DNA of 64,000 bases from Chitinolyticbacter albus. Its GTDB lineage: Bacteria; Pseudomonadota; Gammaproteobacteria; Burkholderiales; Chitinibacteraceae. Under the pieces are notes generated by a model, which saw nothing but the letters and a program-made list of their open reading frames with translations, was not told the DNA's origin and searched no databases. Position 1 is the first letter of the stretch. Every line of letters begins with the position of its first letter. The stretch is from positions 62,001 to 126,000 of the forward strand of contig NZ_JANBVF010000017.1 of the NCBI RefSeq assembly GCF_024437655.1, written 5' to 3'. The translations under genes and the position numbers were made by a program. This document shows, in pieces, positions 37,588 to 46,576 of the stretch.

Positions 37588-38466
37588 ATGTATCGCTACC
37601 TCGAAGACTTCGTCGGCAACACGCCCCTCGTACGCCTCAAGCGCCTGCCGGGCGATACGTCCAACATCGTGCTGGTGAAGCTCGAAGGCAACAATCCCGC
37701 GGGCTCGGTCAAGGACAGACCGGCGCTGTCGATGATCCGTAATGCCGAGGCGCGTGGCACCATCCGGCCGGGCGACACGCTGATCGAGGCCACCAGTGGC
37801 AATACCGGCATCGCGCTGGCGATGGCGGCCGCCATGATGGGCTACCGCATGGTGCTGATCATGCCGAAGAATTCCAGCCTGGAGCGGGTGCAGACGATGA
37901 AGGCCTTCGGCGCCGACGTGATCCTGGTCGAAGGCATGGAAGTGGCGCGCGATCTCGCCACCGAGATGGTTGCCGAGGGCAAGGGCCTGGTGCTCGACCA
38001 GTTCGCCAACCCGGACAACCCGCTGGCGCACTATGAAGGGACCGGCCCGGAGATATGGCGCGATACCGGCGGCAAGATCACGCATTTCGTCTCCAGCATG
38101 GGCACGACCGGCACCATCATGGGCACCGGCCGCTACCTGAAGGAAGCGAACCCGGCGATCGAGATCGTTGGTGTGCAGCCCATGGATGGCGCGGCCATCC
38201 CCGGCATCCGCAAGTGGTCGGCGGAGTACGTGCCGGCAATCTGCGACTTTTCCAAGATCGATCGGGTGCTGGAAGTGAGTCAACCCGAGGCCGAGGAGAT
38301 GGCGCGGCGGCTGGCGCGCGAAGAGGGCATCTTCGCCGGCATTTCGTCGGGTGGCGCGCTCGCGGCAGCGCTGCAATTGTCGAACCAAGTGGAAAATGCC
38401 GTGATCGTCTCCATCGTGTGCGATCGGGGCGATCGCTACCTGTCCACCGGAGTGTTCCCCGCATGA
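37588..38466 (+). CDS. cysM: Cysteine synthase B (O-acetylserine sulfhydrylase B)
   Basis: 292 aa. PLP enzyme; PLP-lysine in NNPAGSVKDRPALSMI (~40-50), the phosphate loop GTTGTIMGTGRYL and ATSGNTGIALAM. CysM-type length and ending. Makes cysteine from O-acetylserine with sulfide or thiosulfate. ATGA-coupled to the semiSWEET gene that follows. Confidence 0.93.
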   Translation: MYRYLEDFVGNTPLVRLKRLPGDTSNIVLVKLEGNNPAGSVKDRPALSMIRNAEARGTIRPGDTLIEATSGNTGIALAMAAAMMGYRMVLIMPKNSSLERVQTMKAFGADVILVEGMEVARDLATEMVAEGKGLVLDQFANPDNPLAHYEGTGPEIWRDTGGKITHFVSSMGTTGTIMGTGRYLKEANPAIEIVGVQPMDGAAIPGIRKWSAEYVPAICDFSKIDRVLEVSQPEAEEMARRLAREEGIFAGISSGGALAAALQLSNQVENAVIVSIVCDRGDRYLSTGVFPA

Positions 38467-38732
38467 CCGCTGCCGACCTCGTCGGCTATATCGCCGGCTT
38501 TTGCACCACCATTTCCTTCCTGCCGCAGGTGCTGCAGGTGTGGCGCACCCGCTCGGTGGCCGACATTTCGCTCGGCATGTACAGCCTGTTTGTCACCGGC
38601 ATCGCGTTGTGGCTGGCGTTCGGCATTGCCATCGGCTCCTGGCCGGTCATCATTCCCAATATCGTTACGCTGTTGCTTGCCGGTTCGGTGCTGGTGATGA
38701 AGCTGCGTTTCACCGCGAGGCAGCCCATATGA
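38463..38732 (+). CDS. SemiSWEET-type (PQ-loop) membrane protein
   Basis: 89 aa, three predicted membrane helices. The PQ motif is visible in TISFLPQVLQVWRTRSVADIS. Size and layout match bacterial SemiSWEET transporters, which dimerise to make a sugar pore. It is embedded between cysM and the PHP gene, overlapping both by 4 bp; substrate unknown. Confidence 0.88.
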   Translation: MTAADLVGYIAGFCTTISFLPQVLQVWRTRSVADISLGMYSLFVTGIALWLAFGIAIGSWPVIIPNIVTLLLAGSVLVMKLRFTARQPI

Positions 38733-39565
38733 ATCCGGTCGACCTGCACTGCCATTCCAACGCCTCGGACGGGCTGTTGCCGCCGCGTGAGGTGACGCGC
38801 AAGGCCGCAGAGCGCGGCTGCCAGCTGTTTGCGCTGACCGATCACGACGATACCCGTGGCTTGTCCGAGGCGGCCGACGAGGCGGCGCAGCATGGCATGC
38901 GCTTTGTCAGCGGCGTCGAGATCTCGGTGAGCTGGGGCAAGCACACGCTGCATATCGTCGGCCTGGGGTTCGATCCTGAGCATCCGGCATTGAAGACTGG
39001 GCTCGCCGGCGTGCGCGCCGGGCGTGATGCGCGGGCGCAGGCGATGAGCGATTCACTGGCGCGGGTCGGGTTGGACAACGTGATCGCTGGCGCGCGCAAG
39101 TACGCCGACAATCCGGAGATGATCAGCCGCACCCATTTCGCCCGTTATCTCGTCGAGATCGGCGCGGCCAAGGATACGAAAAGCGTGTTCAAGAAGTTCC
39201 TGGTGCGCGGCAAGCCGGGCTTCGTCGATCACGAGTGGGCACGCATGCACGAGGCCATAGGCTGGATACGGGAAGCGGGCGGCGTGGCTGTACTGGCGCA
39301 CCCCGGCCGTTACGACATGGGCAACGAGACCATGCGCGTACTGCTCACCGAGTTCAAGCGCCTGGGCGGCGAGGCGATCGAAGTGGTTTCCGGTAGCCAC
39401 GGCGCGGCCGATGTCGGGCGCTTCGGCCGGCTGGCGCAGGAGTTCGAGCTCTTGGCCTCGGTCGGCAGCGATTATCACGCCACGGGCGAAGGCGCGCGCG
39501 AGCCGGGGCTCAATGGCGATCTGCCACTGGGCTGCGAGCCGGTTTGGACGCGTTGGCTCAGTTGA
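38729..39565 (+). CDS. PHP-domain phosphoesterase (RNase AM/YciV family)
   Basis: 278 aa. PHP metal motifs: DLHCHSNASDGLLPP at the N-terminus, LTDHDDTRG, and LAHPGRY plus GSDYHATGEG near the end. The family includes RNase AM (Rnm), a 5'-3' exonuclease/nucleoside-3',5'-bisphosphate phosphatase acting on short RNA and pAp. The ATG overlaps the stop of the upstream gene. Whether this copy acts on pAp, which would link to sulfur metabolism and cysM, is not known. Confidence 0.9.
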   Translation: MNPVDLHCHSNASDGLLPPREVTRKAAERGCQLFALTDHDDTRGLSEAADEAAQHGMRFVSGVEISVSWGKHTLHIVGLGFDPEHPALKTGLAGVRAGRDARAQAMSDSLARVGLDNVIAGARKYADNPEMISRTHFARYLVEIGAAKDTKSVFKKFLVRGKPGFVDHEWARMHEAIGWIREAGGVAVLAHPGRYDMGNETMRVLLTEFKRLGGEAIEVVSGSHGAADVGRFGRLAQEFELLASVGSDYHATGEGAREPGLNGDLPLGCEPVWTRWLS

Positions 39566-39826
39566 GCCTGGGCTGAGGTAGGCTGCTGCTCAAGAACAGC
39601 CCGGCTCATCTGCCGCTGGCAGGCTGGCTGCAATGGAGGTGACAGTCCGCGTCGACGGGTTTCTCTTTCCGTGGCGCCGGCGCCATGCTCCGCGATGGCG
39701 CTCTCCTGTGGAGTGAAGTCCGCCCGTCTTGCCGCTTGCTGCAGCAAGCGCCTGCGTTTGGCTCGGCGGCTACCTGCGCGCTTGAACCGGCGCTTGCGGT
39801 CTATCGAATCGGGGTAACATGACGAC
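39566..39826. other. Palindrome-rich intergenic region
   Basis: 261 bp with no gene. It contains a perfect 14-bp palindrome TGGCGCCGGCGCCA (~39672), a stem CGCCAT-N8-ATGGCG, and a perfect 18-bp palindrome around CTTGCTGCAGCAAG (~39737). Strand and function are unknown; a structured RNA is possible, but I could not match it to 6S RNA, RNase P RNA or a known riboswitch. Confidence 0.35.
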
Positions 39827-40450
39827 ATGTCTCAGTTTTTCTCCATCCATCCCGAAAATCCGCAGCCGCGCCTGATCAAACAGGCGGTCGAGATCATCCG
39901 CAAGGGCGGTCTCGTCGTCTATCCCACCGACTCCTGTTATGCGCTCGGCTGCGGCCTCGACAACAAGGATGCGCTCGAGCGCATCCGCCGCATCCGCCAG
40001 CTCGACGACAAACACCACTTCACGCTGGCCTGTCGCGATCTGTCCGAGTTGGGCACCTACGCTCGTGTCGACAACCAGCAGTTCCGCCGGCTGAAGGCGG
40101 CAACGCCCGGCAGCTACACCTTCATCCTGCTCGCGACCAAGGAAGTGCCGCGCCGCGTGTGGCACCCGAAGAAGCAGACCATAGGTTTTCGCGTGCCCGA
40201 TCACCCGGTGGCCCTGGCCTTGCTCGAGGAAATGGGTTCGCCCATGCTGTCGAGCACCTTGCTGTTGCCCGGCGAGGAGTACCCGCTGACCGATGCCTGG
40301 GAAATCCGTGAGCGGCTCGAGCACGACGTGGATTTGGTGATCGAGGGGGGCTATTGCGGCCTAGAGCCGACCACCGTGGTCGATCTGTCGGGCGACGTCC
40401 CGGAGATCCTGCGCCAAGGCAATGGCAGTGCGGCGGTGTTCGGGCTGTAA
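39827..40450 (+). CDS. YciO/YrdC-family (L-threonylcarbamoyladenylate synthase-like) protein
   Basis: 207 aa. The Sua5-YciO-YrdC fold: GGLVVYPTDSCYALGCGL at ~27-44, then KHHFTLACRDL and the SYTFILLATKEVPRR block. It lacks the extra Sua5 domain. Similarity fits E. coli YciO rather than TsaC; YciO-type proteins show weaker activity in tRNA t6A synthesis, so the exact role is uncertain. Confidence 0.88.
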   Translation: MSQFFSIHPENPQPRLIKQAVEIIRKGGLVVYPTDSCYALGCGLDNKDALERIRRIRQLDDKHHFTLACRDLSELGTYARVDNQQFRRLKAATPGSYTFILLATKEVPRRVWHPKKQTIGFRVPDHPVALALLEEMGSPMLSSTLLLPGEEYPLTDAWEIRERLEHDVDLVIEGGYCGLEPTTVVDLSGDVPEILRQGNGSAAVFGL

Positions 40451-40620
40451 ATGTCGCGAGTCCGGGAACGAGTGCAATGGCGTGGTCGTGCTGGCGACGC
40501 GCTTGGCAACGGCGATGTCCGGCGGCATCATGCAGCCGATGACGTTGCCGCTGCGTCGCGCGCCCGACCTGGCCTGAGCCCGCAGTACGGTAGCGTATTC
40601 ATGCCCCCGGAGGATTGCCC

Positions 40621-41124
40621 ATGCTGATCCGTCACGCCACGCCGATCGATGCCCCGCAGATCCATGCGGTGACGTCGGCCGCTTTCGGCCGGGTCGAGGA
40701 GGCCGATCTGATCGAGGCGCTGGTCGATTGCGGGCACGTGTCACTGTCGCTGGTGGCCTGCGATTTAGCGGGTGAGGTGTGTGGCCATGTGTTGTTCTCT
40801 GCGGTCGACGCGCCTGGCGTACAAGGCGCGGTGCTAGGCCTTGCACCCATCGCGGTGGCGCCTGAGGCCCAGGGCCGAGGCCTGGGGTCGGCGCTGATCC
40901 AGGCTGCCTTGCGCGAATTGAAGGTGGGCGGGATCGCGGCGCTGGTGGTGCTGGGGAACCCCGCGTATTACCGCCGCTTCGGATTTGTTCCCGCCAGCCA
41001 GTATGGCTTGACCTGTGCCTACGATGTGCCCGCCGAGTACTTCCTGGCATTGGAACTCGCCCCCGGCGCACTCGCCGGCGGCAATGGCGTGGTGCAGTAC
41101 GCGCCCGAATTTTCATCCCTGTAA
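40621..41124 (+). CDS. GNAT-family N-acetyltransferase
   Basis: 167 aa. Acetyl-CoA pyrophosphate-binding loop VAPEAQGRGLGSALIQAAL (R/QxxGxG/A) and a VLGNPAYYRRFGFVPAS block, as in YhbS-like enzymes. The ATG at 40621 lies 7 nt after GGAGG (40609-40613); an in-frame TTG at 40615 is unlikely. Substrate unknown. Confidence 0.88.
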   Translation: MLIRHATPIDAPQIHAVTSAAFGRVEEADLIEALVDCGHVSLSLVACDLAGEVCGHVLFSAVDAPGVQGAVLGLAPIAVAPEAQGRGLGSALIQAALRELKVGGIAALVVLGNPAYYRRFGFVPASQYGLTCAYDVPAEYFLALELAPGALAGGNGVVQYAPEFSSL

Positions 41125-41136
41125 TTGGAGCCTGCC

Positions 41137-41496
41137 TTGCGTAATGCGTTGATTCCCGTCTCGCTGATCGTCATCGGCGCCGGCTGGCTGGTGAACAGCC
41201 TCAGCATCGCGCCGGCGGTGAGCTGGATCGTGGTGTTTGGCCTGGTGATCGCGGGCGCCGCCGTGCTCGTCATCGATGGTGCGAACAGGAGTTCGCGGGT
41301 CAGCGGCCCCATGCTGATCGCGGGAGGCGCCGCGGTGTTTGCGCACCAGTTCTACGCCATCGGCTGGAGCGTATTGCTGCCGCTGTTGTTGATGTTGCTG
41401 GGCGTGCTGATGCTGCTGGTCCGCGTCGATGGTATTCCCAAACTGGAAAAGCCTGAACCGATGCGCCTGCCCGGCCAGGACGACGACGCGCGATGA
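41137..41496 (+). CDS. Small membrane protein
   Basis: 119 aa with a probable TTG start at 41137, 6 nt after GGAG. Three to four hydrophobic segments (LIPVSLIVIGAGWLVNS, VVFGLVIAGAAVLVIDG, LLPLLLMLLGVLMLLV), then a short polar tail. Pattern resembles LiaI/DUF5668-like membrane proteins, but the family is not certain. It overlaps the scpA start by 4 bp. Confidence 0.6.
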   Translation: MRNALIPVSLIVIGAGWLVNSLSIAPAVSWIVVFGLVIAGAAVLVIDGANRSSRVSGPMLIAGGAAVFAHQFYAIGWSVLLPLLLMLLGVLMLLVRVDGIPKLEKPEPMRLPGQDDDAR

Positions 41497-42338
41497 ACGC
41501 CACGGTGGATGCCGAGGTGCTGGCCATGCCCATACTCGCGCATGTATTTGGCGAGCCCCTCAGCGAGCTGCCGCAGGATCTCTACATCCCGCCCGACGCG
41601 CTGCGGGTGCTGCTCGAGTCGTTCGAAGGCCCGCTCGACCTGCTGCTCTACCTGATCCGCAAGCAGAACATCGATATCCTCGATATCCCGATGGCGGCGG
41701 TCACCGCGCAATACATGCAGTATGTCGAAGCGATGCAGACCTCCCGGCTGGAGCTCGCCGCCGAATATTTGCTGATGGCGGCGATGCTGATCGAGATCAA
41801 GTCGCGGCTGCTGTTGCCCAAGCCTGCGAGCCAGCACGAGGGCGATGAACACGATCCGCGGGCCGAACTGGTGCGACGCCTGCTCGAGTACGAGCAGATC
41901 AAACTCGCCGCCTACGAGCTCGATCGCCTGCCGCAGGCGGGGCGCGATTTCCAGCTGGTGGCGGTGCTGTTCGAACGTGACGCGGTGGTCGTGCTGCCCG
42001 ACGTGAACCCGGCCGATCTGCGCGCGGCCTGGCACGCCATCCTGGCTCGCGCCAAGCGGCGCCAGCACCATACGGTGCAACTGGAGGCGCTGTCGGTACG
42101 CGAGCAGATGAGCCACATCCTGCGCGTGCTGTCCGGTGGCCGCTATGTCGAGTTTCGCGAGCTGTTCGACGCCGTGCGCGGCGTGCCCATGCTGGTGGTA
42201 ACCTTTATCGCGGTGCTGGAGCTGGTGAAGGAAAAGCACATCATGGTCAGTCAGGACGAGGGCTTCGTGCCTATCTATGTACGCCTGGCGGGCAGCGAGA
42301 TCGAACGCGTCGGCTCGCTGGTGGGGGAGGGCGCATGA
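41493..42338 (+). CDS. scpA: Segregation and condensation protein ScpA
   Basis: 281 aa. ScpA kleisin: [21 protein letters not shown] and [19 protein letters not shown] are the conserved N-terminal Smc-binding helices. Partner of ScpB and Smc in chromosome condensation. ATGA-coupled to both neighbours. Confidence 0.96.
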   Translation: MNATVDAEVLAMPILAHVFGEPLSELPQDLYIPPDALRVLLESFEGPLDLLLYLIRKQNIDILDIPMAAVTAQYMQYVEAMQTSRLELAAEYLLMAAMLIEIKSRLLLPKPASQHEGDEHDPRAELVRRLLEYEQIKLAAYELDRLPQAGRDFQLVAVLFERDAVVVLPDVNPADLRAAWHAILARAKRRQHHTVQLEALSVREQMSHILRVLSGGRYVEFRELFDAVRGVPMLVVTFIAVLELVKEKHIMVSQDEGFVPIYVRLAGSEIERVGSLVGEGA

Positions 42339-42910
42339 GCGAAGCCGCGCTTGAAAAATTGAGCGCAGCCGAACGCACCCACGCCAAACGCGTGCTGGAA
42401 ACGGCGCTGCTGGTGGCGGGCGAGCCCCTGCCGTTGCCGACGCTCAAGCAACTGTTCCCGCTGCCGCCATCTGCCGCGGAGCTTAGCGCCTTGCTGGCCG
42501 ATATCCAGCGCGACTGGGACGGGCGCGGCGTGGAGCTCGTCAAGCTCGCCTCGGGCTGGCGCTTTCGAGCGCGACTGGAAATGCAGCCCTACCTCGATCG
42601 GTTGAACCCGGAAAAGCCGCCGCGCTACTCGCGCGCGGTGATGGAAACGCTGGCCATCATTGCCTACAGGCAGCCGGTCACCCGCGGTGAAATCGAGGAG
42701 ATCCGCGGCGTGACGGTCGCCAGCACCATCATCCAGGCGCTCAAGGAGCGGCAGTGGATCGACGTGGTCGGGCACAAGGAAGTCCCCGGCCGGCCCGAGC
42801 TGCTGGCCACCACCCGCGAGTTTCTCGACGACCTGGGCCTGGCATCGCTCACCGATCTGCCGCCCTTGGCCGAGCTCGGCAAACTGGTGCTCCCCGAGCC
42901 TACAAGCTAG
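42335..42910 (+). CDS. scpB: Segregation and condensation protein ScpB
   Basis: 191 aa. Two winged-helix domains; conserved [40 protein letters not shown] and [11 protein letters not shown]. Completes the condensin with ScpA. Confidence 0.96.
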   Translation: MSEAALEKLSAAERTHAKRVLETALLVAGEPLPLPTLKQLFPLPPSAAELSALLADIQRDWDGRGVELVKLASGWRFRARLEMQPYLDRLNPEKPPRYSRAVMETLAIIAYRQPVTRGEIEEIRGVTVASTIIQALKERQWIDVVGHKEVPGRPELLATTREFLDDLGLASLTDLPPLAELGKLVLPEPTS

Positions 42911-43073
42911 ACAGGGCTACACCTTCCGCCCGACCACAACTGAGGCAAAATGCGCCCCGCGTCGAAAATTCCTGCCATTGGTCTTGCAACATGTCGCGAC
43001 TGTCTTTCGCAATGAAAAAGCAAAGGAAAAGGAGAGGATGATTGCATATTCCAATGTGTGGAAGGATCGTGTC

Positions 43074-43796
43074 ATGAAACCCTGTTTATTACTCGCCGGA
43101 CTGGGGTTGGTCTGCTCGGGTCAAGGTCATGCCGCCTTTATCGATTACACGCGATGGCTGGATCTGCAGGACAGCACTGTCGCGGTCGCTGGCAGCAGCA
43201 GTAGCGTGGTCATCGACGGCCGGCATTACGAGCGCTTCGATATGGAGTTGAATGCGAACCCGGACCGCCACGTCGACGCAAGCCCAGGCAATGAGCAAAT
43301 CCGTTTCAACTACCGGCTGAACGCCCGTTTCTCGGAAGGCGCCGCGCTTACCACGTTTTCGTCGACTCCAATGACGGTCTATGCGCGTTATTCGCAGTGG
43401 GATCCGCAATTCGTCTGGGAAGGCGGATATCGCCACTTGCTGCCTGGCGCGATCGAGAACCGTGCATCGCTGAGCATCACCGATGGCACGTGCGACCCGG
43501 AAGGCTTCATCTGCTGGGGCTGGGGCCAGTTGCCGGGCTACGAGTATCAATGGCCAGGCCTGGCGCAGCCTGTCGGCACCTTCGCCAGCCTGGCCGATAT
43601 CGATTTGTCGGTGTTTGCCACTTCCGTGATTTACGGGCCGGACAATGGCCCGGAAAACGATGCGCTCAGCCTGGGGGCGCCGCAGATCAAGCTCTCCTTC
43701 CTCGCGCCGGTCAGTGCGGTGCCGGAGCCGAGCGTCTATGCGATGATGGGGCTGGGCCTCGTCACGCTGATGCTGGGCCGGCGACGGCGTCGCTAG
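43074..43796 (+). CDS. PEP-CTERM sorted secreted protein
   Basis: 240 aa. Signal peptide (KPCLLLAGLGLVCSGQGHA) and a C-terminal sorting tail: VPEPSVYAMMGLGLVTLMLG ending in RRRRR, the PEP-CTERM signature recognised by exosortase. The central ~190 residues resemble no family I can name. ATG at 43074 follows GGAAGGA; an in-frame ATG at 43038 would give a long N-region. No exosortase is in this window. Confidence 0.85.
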   Translation: MKPCLLLAGLGLVCSGQGHAAFIDYTRWLDLQDSTVAVAGSSSSVVIDGRHYERFDMELNANPDRHVDASPGNEQIRFNYRLNARFSEGAALTTFSSTPMTVYARYSQWDPQFVWEGGYRHLLPGAIENRASLSITDGTCDPEGFICWGWGQLPGYEYQWPGLAQPVGTFASLADIDLSVFATSVIYGPDNGPENDALSLGAPQIKLSFLAPVSAVPEPSVYAMMGLGLVTLMLGRRRRR

Positions 43797-43832
43797 GGCG
43801 GTACGCGGTGGGGTGCATGGTAAACTCGTGCC

Positions 43833-44831
43833 ATGCAACTCCACCTTGTCATTGCGCATGGCGCCTGGCTCGATGCGCGGCTTCAGGCCGACATCGTCCG
43901 TGATCTGGCGCTGCCGGCGCTGGCCTGTCTGCTTGGACGCGCACGGCGCGAACATCCCGCGGCTATTCCGTTCGAGGCCTGGCTGGCACAGCGCTTCGGT
44001 CTTGCCGCCATGCCAGTGGCACCGCTGACGCTGACGCTCGATTTACCCGACGCCGAGCAGGGCTACTGGCTGCGGGCCGATCCGGTGCATCTGCGCGCCA
44101 ATCGCGACGAGCTATTGCTGAGCGACGCGGGCCTGCTGGGCATCACCCAGGACGAGGCCGGGGCGCTCGCCACCGCGATCAATGCCCTGATCGCCGAGGA
44201 TGGCCTCACCCTTTATGCGCCCACGCCCACCCGCTGGTATTTACGGCTTCCCACCGATCCGGGCCTGAGCACCACGCCGCTTGCCGCCGTAGTCGGGCGC
44301 AACATCGATGGATGTCTGCCACAGGGTGCGGATGCCATGCGCTGGCACCGCTTGCTCAACGAAATCCAGATGTTGCTCTACACGCATCCGGCGAACGACG
44401 TCCGTTTCGACGCCGGCAAACCCCAAATCAACAGCCTGTGGCTGTGGGGGGGCGGCAGCTACCCCTTGGCAGACCCGCCCATTGCCCCGGCCGATACGGT
44501 CTACGGCAACGATGTGCTGGTTCGCGCGCTCATCGAGGCGGGCAAAGGCAAGGCCGAGGCACTGCCGGTAGACGGGCGAGCCGTGACCGCAAGTGGCATG
44601 GTCGTGCTCGATGCCTTGGCCGAACCGTTGCGCTACGGCGATGCGCATGGCTGGCGTGAAGCGTGGCTCGCGCTCGAGCGCGACTGGTTCTCGCCCTTGC
44701 TGGCGCGGCTGCAAGCGGGCGAGATCGAGCGGTTGGCCTTGAGTTTTCCGGAGCTGGGCCTGGCCATCGATGCGACGCCGGGCTTGCGTTGGCGCTTCTG
44801 GCGCCGTCCCCGCTTGCCGTGGGGCGCATGA
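43833..44831 (+). CDS. RpfE-like protein (phosphoglycerate mutase-like regulatory family)
   Basis: 332 aa. Characteristic RWYLRLPTDPGLSTTPLAAVVGRNID, RWHRLLNEIQMLLYTHPAN and NSLWLWGGGSYP match the RpfE family annotated in Xanthomonas beside recJ. It overlaps recJ by 4 bp here, the same synteny. The biochemical role of RpfE is poorly known, and no Rpf quorum-sensing genes (rpfF, rpfC) are nearby. Confidence 0.8.
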   Translation: MQLHLVIAHGAWLDARLQADIVRDLALPALACLLGRARREHPAAIPFEAWLAQRFGLAAMPVAPLTLTLDLPDAEQGYWLRADPVHLRANRDELLLSDAGLLGITQDEAGALATAINALIAEDGLTLYAPTPTRWYLRLPTDPGLSTTPLAAVVGRNIDGCLPQGADAMRWHRLLNEIQMLLYTHPANDVRFDAGKPQINSLWLWGGGSYPLADPPIAPADTVYGNDVLVRALIEAGKGKAEALPVDGRAVTASGMVVLDALAEPLRYGDAHGWREAWLALERDWFSPLLARLQAGEIERLALSFPELGLAIDATPGLRWRFWRRPRLPWGA

Positions 44832-46519
44832 ATATGGCCGAAATCCGCACCCGCAATGTGCCCGATCAGCTCGCCGCGCAGCTGTGTTCCTCCGGCCTGT
44901 CGCAACTCGAAGCCCGGCTCTACGCCGCGCGCGGCATTGCCAGCCGCGCCGAGCTCGAATACGAACTCGCCCGGCTGCTGCCCTATGCGCAGCTCAAGGG
45001 CATAGACGCGGCCGCAACTCGGCTGGCCGACGCCATTGCGCGCCGCGAGCGCATCCTCATCGTCGCCGACTACGATGCCGACGGCGCCACCGCGTGCGCG
45101 ACGGCGGTCAAGGGGCTGGGCCTCATGGGCGCCGTCGTCGATTTCGTCGTGCCCAATCGTTTCGAATATGGCTACGGCCTGACGCCCGAAATCGTCGAAC
45201 TGGCAGCGCAGAAGGCGCCGCGGCTCATCGTCACCGTCGACAACGGCATTGCCAGTGTCGCCGGGGTGGCGGCGGCGCAGGCACGCGGCATCGACGTGCT
45301 GGTGACCGATCACCATCTGCCCGGCGACAGCCTGCCCGACTGTATCATCGTCAACCCCAACCAGCCTGGCTGCGGCTTCCCCAGCAAGCATCTGGCCGGG
45401 GTCGGCGTGATGTTCTACGTGCTGATGGCGCTGCGCGCCGAGCTACGGCAGCGCGGTGTCTTCGTTGCGGGCAGCGAGCCCAACCTCGCGCAACTGCTCG
45501 ATCTTGTCGCACTCGGCACGGTGGCCGACGTGGTCAGGCTCGACGCCAACAACCGCATCCTGGTCGAACAAGGCCTCAAGCGCATGCGCGCCGGGCGCGC
45601 CTGTGCTGGCGTGCTGGCGCTGTTCAATGCCGCCGGGCGCAACCCGTTCAAGGCCAGCTGTTTCGACCTGGGTTTCACGCTGGGGCCGCGCCTGAACGCC
45701 GCTGGCCGGCTCGACGACATGAGCCTTGGTATCGCCTGTCTGCTGGCGGGCAGTGAGTCCGCCGCCTTGCCGCTGGCGCGCGAGCTTGACCAGATGAACC
45801 GCGCGCGGCGCGAGATCGAATCGGGCATGCGCGACGAGGCCGAGGCGGTGTTGGCGACGATGGCGGTCGACGACAGGCATTCGATCTGCCTGTTCCGGCC
45901 CGACTGGCACCAGGGCGTGGTCGGCATCGTTGCCAGCCGGGTCAAGGATAGATTCCACCGCCCGACGCTGGTATTCGCCGAGGCGAGCGAGAGCGAGATC
46001 AAGGGCTCGGGACGATCGATCCCCGGCCTGCATCTGCGCGATGCGCTCGATCTCGTTTCCAAGCGTCATCCCGATCTCATACTCAAGTTCGGTGGCCACG
46101 CGATGGCGGCCGGGCTCAGCCTGCGACCCGGGAACGTCGAGCGCTTCACCACCGCATTCGAAGCGGTATGCGCGGAGCTGATGCCGGCTGGCGCGCTCCA
46201 TCGGGTGATCGAGACCGATGGCGCGCTCGATGCGACGGATTATGCGATGGATGTCGCCGAGACGCTGGAGCGCCAGGTGTGGGGCCAGGGTTTTCCCGCG
46301 CCGCGTTTTGCCGATACCTTCCGGGTGCTGGAACAAAGAGTGGTCGGCGAGCGGCATCTCAAGCTCAAGCTGCGCAACCGCTACGGCCTCGTGATCGAAG
46401 CGATGCGTTTCCAGCATGCCGAGCCGCTGCCGGCCGACATCCGGGCGGTGTTTGCGCTCAGTGTGAACGAATTCAGGGGTGAGCGGATGCTGCAATTGAT
46501 GATCGAACACTGCGAGTAA
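44828..46519 (+). CDS. recJ: Single-stranded-DNA-specific exonuclease RecJ
   Basis: 563 aa. DHH motifs: VADYDADGATACAT, then VTVDNGIAS, VTDHHLPGD, and the DHHA1 stretch FGGHAMAAGLSL, followed by an OB-fold end. 5'-3' exonuclease in RecF-pathway repair and mismatch repair. ATG at 44828 overlaps the rpfE-like stop. Confidence 0.97.
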   Translation: MNMAEIRTRNVPDQLAAQLCSSGLSQLEARLYAARGIASRAELEYELARLLPYAQLKGIDAAATRLADAIARRERILIVADYDADGATACATAVKGLGLMGAVVDFVVPNRFEYGYGLTPEIVELAAQKAPRLIVTVDNGIASVAGVAAAQARGIDVLVTDHHLPGDSLPDCIIVNPNQPGCGFPSKHLAGVGVMFYVLMALRAELRQRGVFVAGSEPNLAQLLDLVALGTVADVVRLDANNRILVEQGLKRMRAGRACAGVLALFNAAGRNPFKASCFDLGFTLGPRLNAAGRLDDMSLGIACLLAGSESAALPLARELDQMNRARREIESGMRDEAEAVLATMAVDDRHSICLFRPDWHQGVVGIVASRVKDRFHRPTLVFAEASESEIKGSGRSIPGLHLRDALDLVSKRHPDLILKFGGHAMAAGLSLRPGNVERFTTAFEAVCAELMPAGALHRVIETDGALDATDYAMDVAETLERQVWGQGFPAPRFADTFRVLEQRVVGERHLKLKLRNRYGLVIEAMRFQHAEPLPADIRAVFALSVNEFRGERMLQLMIEHCE

Positions 46520-46576
46520 GGTAGGCTAGCCAGACCGCCCGCGGCGAACGGGACGGAACACAAGGATGGAACGCGG

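Noticed and set aside
39566-39826. 6S RNA, RNase P RNA or glycine riboswitch
   Set aside because: Fragments such as GGAG and AGTCCGC recur, but the ordered conserved blocks of these RNAs are not present.
39475-39828. 117-aa minus-strand gene after the PHP phosphoesterase
   Set aside because: Arg/Gln/Ser-rich with no ribosome site and overlapping the PHP gene end; the region looks structured rather than coding.
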